Part shown: positions 7,847 through 13,970 of the stretch, piece after piece
How positions within the stretch are numbered: position 1 is the first letter of the stretch
How the letters are laid out: every line of letters begins with the position of its first letter
Origin: an uncultured Clostridium sp.
GTDB lineage: Bacteria > Cyanobacteriota > Vampirovibrionia > Gastranaerophilales > Gastranaerophilaceae
Assembly (NCBI GenBank): GCA_905212085.1
Contig: CAJMDF010000040.1
Span: 1-16,813, forward strand
DNA: 16,813 nt
Direction of reading: 5' to 3'
Position numbers and translations under genes: made by a program
Notes under the pieces: generated by a model
What the model was told of the DNA's origin: nothing
What the model saw: the letters and a program-made list of their open reading frames with translations, nothing else
The model's database searches: none

Positions 7847-8826
7847 TATAAAATACCTCTATTAAATAAGACATAAAGAATTATTGCGCTAATTGATAAA
7901 ATTGCTGAAACGAGCGCAAATACACAAACAATTTTCTTTTCACTCCATTCACATAATTCAAAATGATGATGAATAGGAGCCATTTTAAAAACTCTTTTAC
8001 CTGTTGTTTTGAAACTTGTAACCTGAATAATAACTGATAAAGTTTCCATAACAAAAACACCTGCAATTAATACAAGCAAAATTTCAAATTTACCCATAAC
8101 CGCAACAGTTCCTAACAAACCACCAATTGCTAATGATCCTGTATCACCCATAAACACTTGAGCTTTAGGTTTATTATATTTTAAAAATCCAGCTAAAGCA
8201 CCAGCTACACAAGCAGAAATTATTGCAGCTTCAGGATATCCTGAAAATAAACAAATAAGCGCACAAGCTAAAAATGAAAAAATACCTGTAGATGCAGCCA
8301 ATCCATCTAATCCATCTGTTAAATTATAAGCATTAGATGCTCCTGTAATTACAAATACCGCAAATATTGGATATAACCAACCTAAATGTAAAATATAATG
8401 TCCAATAGCAACATCTCCTGCACTTGCTTTTGACATCATCAAATACAAAGTAGGTAACATTGCAATTGCAATTTGTCTTAATAATTTTCCTCTAGGAGTA
8501 AGACCGTCATTACCTTTACCTTTAATTTTTATATAATCATCTTGAAAGCCTGCGAATGTATAAAACAATAAAGTTAACAAGATGATAAAAGCTTCGGTAT
8601 TAAGTCTTTGCGCCATTGCAAGAGTAATAATAGAACCTAAAATTATTGCTAAAATTATAAAAATTCCGCCTGTAGTAGGTGTTCCCTGTTTTTTCGCGTG
8701 CGCTTCGGGGGCACAATCTTTTACATATTGACCAATCATGTGCTTTCTCAAAAAATCAATATATGGTACTCCAAAAAGCAAACATAATATTAAACCTAGT
8801 AAAAACGCAACTGCAAGCATTATCAT
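7846..8826 (-). CDS. mraY: Phospho-N-acetylmuramoyl-pentapeptide transferase MraY
   Basis: This integral membrane enzyme moves phospho-MurNAc-pentapeptide from UDP to undecaprenyl phosphate, making lipid I. The 326-aa protein has about ten hydrophobic helices. Family signatures are KKQGTPTTGG (45-54), the aspartate pair FQDDYIK (94-100), GLTPRGKLL (108-116), NAYNLTDGLDGLA (165-177), MGDTGSLA (226-233) and the histidine loop APIHHHFE (283-290). The start is ATG ATA ATG, with GAGGG 9 bases before the first ATG; the second ATG (8820) is an equally valid minor alternative. It follows murF after only 5 bases and shares a TAATG stop/start with murD. Confidence 0.97.
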   Translation of the reverse strand: MIMLAVAFLLGLILCLLFGVPYIDFLRKHMIGQYVKDCAPEAHAKKQGTPTTGGIFIILAIILGSIITLAMAQRLNTEAFIILLTLLFYTFAGFQDDYIKIKGKGNDGLTPRGKLLRQIAIAMLPTLYLMMSKASAGDVAIGHYILHLGWLYPIFAVFVITGASNAYNLTDGLDGLAASTGIFSFLACALICLFSGYPEAAIISACVAGALAGFLKYNKPKAQVFMGDTGSLAIGGLLGTVAVMGKFEILLVLIAGVFVMETLSVIIQVTSFKTTGKRVFKMAPIHHHFELCEWSEKKIVCVFALVSAILSISAIILYVLFNRGIL

Positions 8827-8831
8827 ATTTG

Positions 8832-10199
8832 TTATCCCTCTTTCACTACTTCTTTATTATTTTTTATCTCATTATCTGGAGATTTTTCATCACCTTTTAA
8901 ATTCTCAATTATTTCTTCAAACTTCATTGAACGAGAAGCCTTTAAGAATATTGTAATACCAGCATTCAGATTATCAAGAATGTAACGAGATGTTGCAATA
9001 TTATCTTCAAAATGCATTACATCAAAACCATATTTTAAAAGTTCTTTTCCGATATATTCTGCTAAATTTCCAACAGTTAAGAATTTAACGTCTTTCCCTT
9101 TAAATTTTTTACCAATAAATTCTCCAACTTCGCGATGAAATTCAATTTCATTTTCGCCTAACTCTCCCATATTCCCTAAAATTACAACAGGATTAGGATA
9201 AAGTTCAATAAATGTAGATACAGAAGCCTTCATTGATTCAGGATTAGCATTATAACTATCATTAATGATATTAAATCCTGCAACATTTTGAGATTCCCAA
9301 CGCTTTTCAATAGGGTGATACTTAGACAAACCTCGTCTTATTTCATCATAGGACATACCTAGCATATATCCGATTTCAATAGCAGATAGAGAATTTTCAA
9401 TATTATAATCGCCTTCTACATTTAGCTCATATTCTTTATCTTTATATACAAATTTAGAATAACCGCTTCTTTTTTCTAAAATTGTCACATCATTAATTGA
9501 ATAGAAAACTTTTTCTCCTGAAAAAGTTGCAAACTTTTTAATTCGTTCACTATCATTTGCAACAAGAGCTTTTTTCAAATATTTAGTAATCTCACATTTT
9601 GCTTTTGCAATATTGTCCAAACTACCTAAACGTCCGATATGAGCAGAACCAACATTAGTAATTATCGCGTAATCTGGTTCAGCATATTTGGTAATCAATT
9701 CAATTTCACCAACCCCTCTCATACCCATTTCCACAATTAAAACTTGAGTATCCTCAGGCATTGAAAGAACTGTCTGACAAAAACCTATTTCATTATTATG
9801 ATTTGAATATGTTTTATGGGCCCTGAACTTTTCAGAAACAACTGAATACACCATTTCTTTAGTTGTTGTTTTACCTGAACTGCCTGTAATTCCAATTACA
9901 ACAGGCTTATATTTTTTACGCGCATAATTTGCTATATTCAAATAAGCTATAAGAGAATCAGAAACTTTCATTGAAAAATCAGAAGGACAACTATCTTTTG
10001 TACAGAAACAACCGGCAGCACCTGCTTCTATTGCCTTATCACAAAAATTTTCGCCGTCAAAACTTGCACCTTTTAACGGCAAATATATATCACCTTTTTT
10101 TATAGTTCTTGTATCAGTAGAAATTTCATATTCCCCTTCTAAATTTCCTTTTACTTTGGCATCTGTAGCTGCTCTTAATTCTTCAACAGTAAATTTCAT
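8832..10199 (-). CDS. murF: UDP-MurNAc-tripeptide:D-Ala-D-Ala ligase MurF
   Basis: MurF adds D-Ala-D-Ala to UDP-MurNAc-tripeptide, completing the soluble pentapeptide precursor. The N-terminal domain carries STDTRTIKKGDIYLPLKG (27-44), typical of MurE/MurF. The ATPase domain has VIGITGSSGKTTTKEM (101-116) and ITNVGSAHIGRLGS. The C-terminal domain has NDSYNANPESM, the diagnostic MurF motif. The protein is 455 aa, with a polar Asp/Glu/Asn/Lys tail. It is the first gene of the minus-strand operon, about 39 nt from the predicted start of transcription. The GAGGGAG site is 12 bases from the ATG, on the long side, so initiation may be moderate. No murE, murC or murB lies in this window. Confidence 0.96.
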   Translation of the reverse strand: MKFTVEELRAATDAKVKGNLEGEYEISTDTRTIKKGDIYLPLKGASFDGENFCDKAIEAGAAGCFCTKDSCPSDFSMKVSDSLIAYLNIANYARKKYKPVVIGITGSSGKTTTKEMVYSVVSEKFRAHKTYSNHNNEIGFCQTVLSMPEDTQVLIVEMGMRGVGEIELITKYAEPDYAIITNVGSAHIGRLGSLDNIAKAKCEITKYLKKALVANDSERIKKFATFSGEKVFYSINDVTILEKRSGYSKFVYKDKEYELNVEGDYNIENSLSAIEIGYMLGMSYDEIRRGLSKYHPIEKRWESQNVAGFNIINDSYNANPESMKASVSTFIELYPNPVVILGNMGELGENEIEFHREVGEFIGKKFKGKDVKFLTVGNLAEYIGKELLKYGFDVMHFEDNIATSRYILDNLNAGITIFLKASRSMKFEEIIENLKGDEKSPDNEIKNNKEVVKEG

Positions 10200-10244
10200 T
10201 TTTCAAAAATTCTCCCTCTTAAATAATTTTAACCCAAACAAAAC

Positions 10245-10273
10245 ACTATAAACACAAAGTTAATAAATGTTAA
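10245..10273 (-). promoter_or_regulatory. Promoter of the mur operon
   Basis: On the minus strand, TTAACA (10273-10268), a 17-base spacer and TATAGT (10250-10245) match a vegetative sigma-70-type promoter. Transcription should start near 10238, leaving a leader of about 39 nt before murF. Its -35 box is 6 bases from the -35 box of the opposite rplU promoter. Confidence 0.6.
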
Positions 10274-10279
10274 TAGTGC

Positions 10280-10308
10280 TTGACAAGGGGCATTGAGCAA
10301 GTGATAAT
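10280..10308 (+). promoter_or_regulatory. Strong promoter of rplU-rpmA
   Basis: The sequence shows a perfect TTGACA (10280-10285), a 17-base spacer and GATAAT (10303-10308), matching five of six -10 bases. Transcription should start near 10315, giving an rplU leader of about 235 nt. The strength suits ribosomal-protein genes. Confidence 0.82.
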
Positions 10309-10314
10309 ATTTAT

Positions 10315-10549
10315 GTATTAGTATGCGGTAACTCGTTAATAATTTTTCAAAAGCTTTTAAAGCGAAACAGATGCGAGGGACAAGTCATTCTGAAACATAT
10401 AAAACGGAGTAAATTTACCCGAGTGCATTAAAATAATCAAATCTTGCAAAAAATATGTTTCAAAATTGTTCAACCCCGTCAAAAGACGGCATAAGCAATC
10501 CCGTAAGCTGTAATGAAAAAACGAAACCCAAGTAGAAAGGAAAACAAAC
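10315..10549 (+). promoter_or_regulatory. Structured 5' leader RNA of rplU (copy 1 of a duplicated element)
   Basis: This fills most of the 350-base gap between murF and rplU. Elements seen: AAACAGATGCGAG (10365-10377), identical to a stretch before rpmA; a helix GATGC (10370-10374) with GCATT (10425-10429) and GGG (10377-10379) with CCC (10418-10420), separated by an asymmetric loop GA/GAGT; a perfect 10-bp inverted repeat TGAAACATAT (10391-10400) and ATATGTTTCA (10453-10462), which crosses the first helix and so would make a pseudoknot; and a hairpin CCGTC-AAAA-GACGG (10476-10489), whose right arm could instead pair with CCGT at 10501-10504. AAAGGA (10536-10541) is the ribosome site. Ribosomal-protein leaders often bind the encoded protein for autogenous control; that role here is inference. 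Confidence 0.65.
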
Positions 10550-10900
10550 ATGTTCGCAATCGTAGAAACAGGCGGAAAACAATATCAAGTAGAAGAAGGA
10601 AGATATCTTGATGTTGAATTACTAGACGGCGAAAAAGATTCAAAAGTAGTTTTTGATAAAGTCGTAATGATCGTTAACGGTAAAAAATCAAAAGTAGGAC
10701 AACCTTACGTTGCAGGTGCTTCTGCTGAAGGTACAATCGTTAAACATGACAAAGAAAAGAAAATTATTGTCTACAAACAAAGACCTAAAAAAGGTTACAG
10801 AAAAAAACAAGGACACAGACAAGGCTTCACAAGAGTAATGATTTCTAAAATCAGAACATCAGCTCAGAAAAAATCAGCAGAAACAACTGAAGAAGCTTAA
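10550..10900 (+). CDS. rplU: 50S ribosomal protein bL21
   Basis: bL21 binds 23S rRNA in the large ribosomal subunit. The 116-aa sequence begins MFAIVETGGKQYQVEEGRYL, the standard bL21 opening, and has KVVMIVNG and YVAGASAEGTIVKHDKEKKI in the middle. The basic YKQRPKKGYRKKQGHRQ segment (about residues 82-98) is the conserved RNA-binding loop. A short Ala/Glu/Lys tail makes it slightly longer than the usual 100-105 aa. AAAGGA lies 8 bases before the ATG. It is followed by rpmA with a 200-base spacer, unusually long for this gene pair; no prp (ysxB) protease gene lies between them, unlike in Firmicutes. Confidence 0.98.
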   Translation: MFAIVETGGKQYQVEEGRYLDVELLDGEKDSKVVFDKVVMIVNGKKSKVGQPYVAGASAEGTIVKHDKEKKIIVYKQRPKKGYRKKQGHRQGFTRVMISKIRTSAQKKSAETTEEA

Positions 10901-11100
10901 TCAAAATGATAAACAAAACAGATGCGAGAGGAAAAATTTAAAATATACCATAAAAATTTTTAAATAATACCTCGAGTACATTGACAAAACAAAAGCCGAT
11001 AAAAATATATCGGAAACAGTAGCACAAAAATCGTATGGCAGGCGATACTTAAAATAATTGTAAGTTATAGCTACGTACGTAGTACAAGGAGAATATAAAA
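10901..11100 (+). promoter_or_regulatory. Structured leader RNA of rpmA (copy 2 of the duplicated element)
   Basis: No gene is visible in this spacer. AAACAGATGCGAG (10916-10928) repeats the 13 bases of the rplU leader. GATG (10921-10924) can pair with CATT (10979-10982) and GAGG (10928-10931) with CCTC (10970-10973), leaving the loop CGA/GAGTA; this is the same architecture as before rplU. A-rich arms inside (AAAAATTT and AAATTTTT) may extend the helix. CCGATA (10996-11001) and TATCGG (11008-11013) form the following hairpin. Near the start codon, a 12-base palindrome CTACGTACGTAG (11071-11082) lies within TTGTA/TACAA (11058-11062 and 11083-11087); this stem runs into the AAGGAG ribosome site (11086-11091). 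TTGACA at 10981-10986 resembles a -35 box but lacks a good -10. Confidence 0.6.
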
Positions 11101-11355
11101 ATGGCACATAAGAAAGGTATGGGATCTACCCGTAACGGTCGTGACTCCGAAGCGAAGCGTTTAGGCGTAAAAAAATTCGGCGGAGAAATCGTTAAAGCTG
11201 GTAACATTCTTGTTCGTCAAAGAGGAACAAAAGTACACCCTGGTAACAATGTAGGTATCGGTTCAGATGATACTTTATATGCTTTAATTGACGGTCAAGT
11301 TAAATTTGAAGCTCACAGACGTGACAGAAAACAAGTTAGTGTTTACGCTGTGTAA
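11101..11355 (+). CDS. rpmA: 50S ribosomal protein bL27
   Basis: bL27 sits near the peptidyl-transferase centre of the large subunit. The 84-aa protein begins MAHKKGMGSTRNGRDSEAKR and contains FGGEIVKAGNILVRQRGTK and VHPGNNVGIGSDDTLYAL, all standard. The N-terminus starts directly at MAHKK, without the cleavable extension found in Firmicutes, which agrees with the absence of prp nearby. Codon use is richer in C-ending and GGT/CGT codons than in the neighbours, as expected for a highly expressed gene. AAGGAG lies 9 bases before the ATG, and a strong terminator follows. Confidence 0.98.
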   Translation: MAHKKGMGSTRNGRDSEAKRLGVKKFGGEIVKAGNILVRQRGTKVHPGNNVGIGSDDTLYALIDGQVKFEAHRRDRKQVSVYAV

Positions 11356-11373
11356 CTGAAAATAACATAGAAC

Positions 11374-11407
11374 AAAAAAACACCCTTTTGAAAAGGGTGT
11401 TTTTTTA
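11374..11407. terminator. Bidirectional intrinsic terminator between rpmA and the prepilin-like gene
   Basis: ACACCCTTTT (11380-11389) and AAAAGGGTGT (11391-11400) form a strong hairpin, preceded by seven A and followed by a T-run. It therefore works as a Rho-independent terminator in both directions: for rplU-rpmA on the plus strand, and for the gene ending at 11408 on the minus strand. Confidence 0.92.
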
Positions 11408-12184
11408 TTACCAAACTCCACCTCGCCAACGTTTTTGAACTTCACTAAATGGTAAATGCAAATAATCCATATTTTTGTTTCTAACTATCCAAAAACCACA
11501 AGAACTACCCGCATACCAACCATGTCTGTCATTAACATCACAGTAGTTCGCAGTATCAGTCCACCAACGCTGATAGTAACCTGGTTTTATCCGTTCTTTT
11601 TTCACTGGATCAAAAGTAAATATAAATTGATCTTTTCCTAAAGTATTTGGGCCTTTTTGAGAATTAATATCTACCATAAAATCTCCAAAGAAATATCCAA
11701 ATACAATACATTCTCCTGATTTTAAACTTACCGCAGGTTTTGATCTATACTCACCATCTGAAGATATCCCATAAGGAGTTTTATCTAAATAATAAGATGT
11801 CTCAGGCCAACAATTTTTTTTCCCTGTATTATTCCAATTGTCATTTTTCGGGAGGTAAGCTTCATTTATTTCGATATAAGGTTTTATCATATATTCATAC
11901 AATTTTTTTCTATCTGATAAAGTTGTATCAGGTTTTCCATCACTTGAATTTATAGTAATAGTTGCACCTGACCAATTTTCATATGTACCATAGTCTTCTT
12001 GAACTCGTTTATATGCATTTTCCAAAATTGAATAAACACGCAAATATGATGTTGTCCAAACTTTCTCTTGATACCTTGCAATTAAAGTAGGCATTGTCAT
12101 TGCTACGACGACACCAATTATTCCCAAAGTTATTAAAACCTCTGCAAGTGTAAATCCTTTTTCATTTGTATAGTGATGTAACAT
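11408..12184 (-). CDS. Type IV pilin-like / pseudopilin protein with class III signal peptide
   Basis: A pilin-like protein expected to be cleaved by prepilin peptidase and to enter a type IV pilus or type II secretion-like filament. The leader is only ten residues and ends in Gly10. Mature Phe11 is followed by TLAE, with Glu at mature position 5, and then by a hydrophobic helix to about residue 35, ending MPTLIARYQ. The remaining 220 residues are a soluble domain with four cysteines (125, 159, 215, 229) and DINSQKGPNTLGKDQF at 172-187, a segment I associate with the many such proteins of Gastranaerophilales. No ribosome site precedes the ATG at 12184. Instead a promoter places the transcript start on that A, so the mRNA may be leaderless. 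An upstream mini-ORF with a poly-G run could be joined to this gene by a frameshift. Being single and away from pilus assembly genes, its exact role is open. Confidence 0.85.
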   Translation of the reverse strand: MLHHYTNEKGFTLAEVLITLGIIGVVVAMTMPTLIARYQEKVWTTSYLRVYSILENAYKRVQEDYGTYENWSGATITINSSDGKPDTTLSDRKKLYEYMIKPYIEINEAYLPKNDNWNNTGKKNCWPETSYYLDKTPYGISSDGEYRSKPAVSLKSGECIVFGYFFGDFMVDINSQKGPNTLGKDQFIFTFDPVKKERIKPGYYQRWWTDTANYCDVNDRHGWYAGSSCGFWIVRNKNMDYLHLPFSEVQKRWRGGVW

Positions 12185-12190
12185 GTCACT

Positions 12191-12219
12191 AATATAGCAT
12201 TTTTTTATGACATTTTCAA
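12191..12219 (-). promoter_or_regulatory. Promoter of the prepilin-like gene, predicted leaderless
   Basis: On the minus strand, TTGAAA (12219-12214), a 17-base spacer ending in TGC and TATATT (12196-12191) make a good extended -10 promoter. Six bases separate the -10 box from the ATG at 12184, so the expected +1 is the A of the start codon. This explains why no Shine-Dalgarno sequence is found. Confidence 0.65.
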
Positions 12220-12246
12220 CCCCGTAAAACCTTTGTAGTACAAGCT

Positions 12247-12285
12247 CTAAATTGCCCCCCCCCCGACATTCTTAAATCTTTTCAT
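12247..12285 (-). CDS. Mini-ORF (12 codons) with poly-G run, possible phase-variable start
   Basis: AAAGGAG (plus-strand 12292-12298) lies 6 bases before an ATG that opens the peptide MKRFKNVGGGAI and then a TAG. The ten G encode the glycines. If the run had 11 or 8 G, the frame would pass without a stop through the spacer and enter the prepilin-like gene at its Met, adding 34 (11 G) or 33 (8 G) residues. With 9 G it would end after about 22 codons. A good promoter lies just upstream. So this is either a small leader peptide or the true 5' end of a gene now out of frame. Expression is inferred only from the promoter and ribosome site. Confidence 0.45.
   Translation of the reverse strand: MKRFKNVGGGAI
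12255..12264. repeat. Homopolymer tract of ten G (C on the plus strand)
   Basis: This is the only long G/C homopolymer in the window, very unlikely by chance in such AT-rich DNA. Runs of this length slip during replication and are the classic basis of contingency loci. It lies inside the mini-ORF, about 71-80 bases upstream of the prepilin-like start. Length errors in sequencing are also most likely here. Confidence 0.9.
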
Positions 12286-12314
12286 TTCTCGCTCCTTTCT
12301 TAATCCATATATTT

Positions 12315-12342
12315 ATTATAACAGATATTCAAAAGGTTTCAA
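12315..12342 (-). promoter_or_regulatory. Promoter upstream of the mini-ORF
   Basis: On the minus strand, TTGAAA (12342-12337), a 16-base spacer ending in TGT and a perfect TATAAT (12320-12315) form an extended -10 promoter. It begins 6 bases after the stop codon of the nucleotidase gene. Transcription should start near 12308, about 23 nt before the mini-ORF ATG. Confidence 0.65.
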
Positions 12343-12347
12343 CTCTA

Positions 12348-13895
12348 CTAACCAATAATTTTTATTCTGCCATCATCTTTTATATCAATAGGTTCAGTAT
12401 GCTTTTGCATATAATCTTCTACACATTTACACACATCAAAATCATATACTTTTTCAGCTTGTTTATATTTATTTAGCATAGTAAAACCATCATGCCCCTG
12501 TGCATAATAATCAGTTAGTGCTGTTTTATACATTTTATCTGTTCTTGGATTATCAATATTTATCGGAGTTTCTTTCCCTTTTTTATCAACAAAAGATGCA
12601 GATTTTAATTCACCATTTTTAGAAATTGTATATTTTAATCCTGAAACATGAACAATTCCCGGTTTGTTATTTGTATTAACAAGTGATTTTGCAGATACTC
12701 TAAGCATATCTACAATTTCTTTTTCTGAGTAATTTGCAACTACCATTTTATTTTTGAAAGGAGAAATATCTTCAAGCCATCTTGTATCTAATTTCCCAGG
12801 CTCAAAAAATCCTCTAATAGTTGCAGAACCAAATAGAGCAATATCTGTACCTAATTCTTCTCTCATACAGTCACACAAAAAGTTTGCATGTCCGCTTGGT
12901 TCAATTGACGCATTTTTAAGAGGAGGTGGTGCTGAATTTATTACACCTACAACTTTTGGTTTTCCGAGGATTTTCTCAAATACATATCTTACAACCGGAC
13001 TGCGTTTAAACCCTCTTGTACTTGTCACATTATTTTGAACTTTTGTCATTACACCATTGTTATTCCATTCAACATTCAAGACGCCAAAATAATTTCCATC
13101 ACGACCAGCTTGTGTAATAACAACAGGTTCTCCTGACTTAGAATTAAATAAATTAACTCCTGGTTTTACATCTTGAACAAAATTGTGAGAATGTCCGCCT
13201 AATATGATATCAATACCTTCTGTTTCTTTTGCAATTTTTTGATCATATCCAAAACCAACATGAGATAATAGGATTATTCGATTTACACCTTGTTCCTTTA
13301 ATTTATTAACTTCTGTTTGAACATCTTTGATTGTACTTTCAATACCATCAATTTTTAAATCTTCAAACAACTTACCATATTTCAACCTTGAGAATAAATC
13401 TACAGGAGTAATTCCTATTATTCCATATTTATTTCCATTAACTTCTTGGATATATGATTTTTCAACTTTTTTATACAATGGGTTATCAGGCTTAATATTT
13501 ATATTGCAAGCTAACATTTTATAACCCATTTGAGGGATTAATTCAGCAATATGTTTAGGCATATCATATTCATGGTTCCCCATAGCTGAAGCCATAATAC
13601 CCATAACATTTTGAGCTTCAACCATAACCTGATTTGCCTTAACTGGCTCTCCCAATTGAATATCTCCTGATGACAGCTTTAATTTATCTGTAGGTACAGA
13701 AGGAATAAATGCATCAAATGCATTTGAAGCCGTAATAGTTCTTTCCATATTTATAGACTTACCATGGAAATCGTTAATATAAAAAATACTGGACCTATTA
13801 GGATTATTAGCTTCTGTTTTACCGTTTGGCGATTTCTTTTTCAAAAGCGCCTGAGCTATTAAATTCGATTGTGGAGTATTTATGGGCGTTATCAT
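12348..13895 (-). CDS. 5'-nucleotidase / 2',3'-cyclic phosphodiesterase family metallophosphatase
   Basis: A two-domain UshA/YfkN-type enzyme that hydrolyses nucleotides or related phosphate esters with a two-metal centre. The metallophosphatase domain (about 36-290) shows NDFHG (41-45), Asp78 in SSGD, GNHEYD (106-111), His212 in LLSHVG and GGHSH (233-237), which are all the expected ligands. The C-terminal 5'-nucleotidase domain (about 315-490) has GSATIRGFF with the phosphate-binding Arg361, VSGLKYTI, and YYAQGHDGF (463-471), where most relatives have GGDGF or GGDNF. At 515 aa the length is normal. Unusually there is no signal peptide; the first 35 residues are polar (Asn/Lys/Pro-rich), so the enzyme appears cytoplasmic or exported by another route. 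AAAGGG precedes the ATG by about 10 bases. Substrate cannot be told from sequence. Confidence 0.9.
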   Translation of the reverse strand: MITPINTPQSNLIAQALLKKKSPNGKTEANNPNRSSIFYINDFHGKSINMERTITASNAFDAFIPSVPTDKLKLSSGDIQLGEPVKANQVMVEAQNVMGIMASAMGNHEYDMPKHIAELIPQMGYKMLACNINIKPDNPLYKKVEKSYIQEVNGNKYGIIGITPVDLFSRLKYGKLFEDLKIDGIESTIKDVQTEVNKLKEQGVNRIILLSHVGFGYDQKIAKETEGIDIILGGHSHNFVQDVKPGVNLFNSKSGEPVVITQAGRDGNYFGVLNVEWNNNGVMTKVQNNVTSTRGFKRSPVVRYVFEKILGKPKVVGVINSAPPPLKNASIEPSGHANFLCDCMREELGTDIALFGSATIRGFFEPGKLDTRWLEDISPFKNKMVVANYSEKEIVDMLRVSAKSLVNTNNKPGIVHVSGLKYTISKNGELKSASFVDKKGKETPINIDNPRTDKMYKTALTDYYAQGHDGFTMLNKYKQAEKVYDFDVCKCVEDYMQKHTEPIDIKDDGRIKIIG

Positions 13896-13970
13896 CTAAT
13901 CTAATTCCCTTTAGCATTAAACACCCTAAAAAAAATTTTTGCTATATTAAAAATAAAAGGTTTACAAAAG

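Noticed and set aside
7881..8066. 61-codon frame on the minus strand within mraY
   Set aside because: It is an out-of-frame shadow; the mraY frame carries the conserved histidine loop here.
8679..8956. Two plus-strand open frames of about 72 codons opposite mraY/murF
   Set aside because: They are antisense shadows of strongly conserved coding sequence, with no ribosome site and no protein-like composition.
10349..10358. AAAAGCTTTT palindrome near the rplU transcript start
   Set aside because: It is short and AT-rich, with a stem too tight to fold at its centre; likely chance.
10916..10935. Likeness of GCGAGAGGAA to the sarcin-ricin loop of 23S rRNA
   Set aside because: The match is only about ten bases and absent in the rplU copy, so rRNA mimicry is not supported.
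10981..11011. Possible extra promoter inside the rpmA leader
   Set aside because: TTGACA is perfect, but the best -10 candidates are poor at 17 bases (AATATA) or too far at 19 (TATATC), and the sequence is part of the conserved leader helix region.
10901..11107. Minus-strand 68-codon frame covering the rpmA leader
   Set aside because: It overlaps the structured leader and the rpmA start, lacks a ribosome site and has a biased composition; the RNA explanation fits better.
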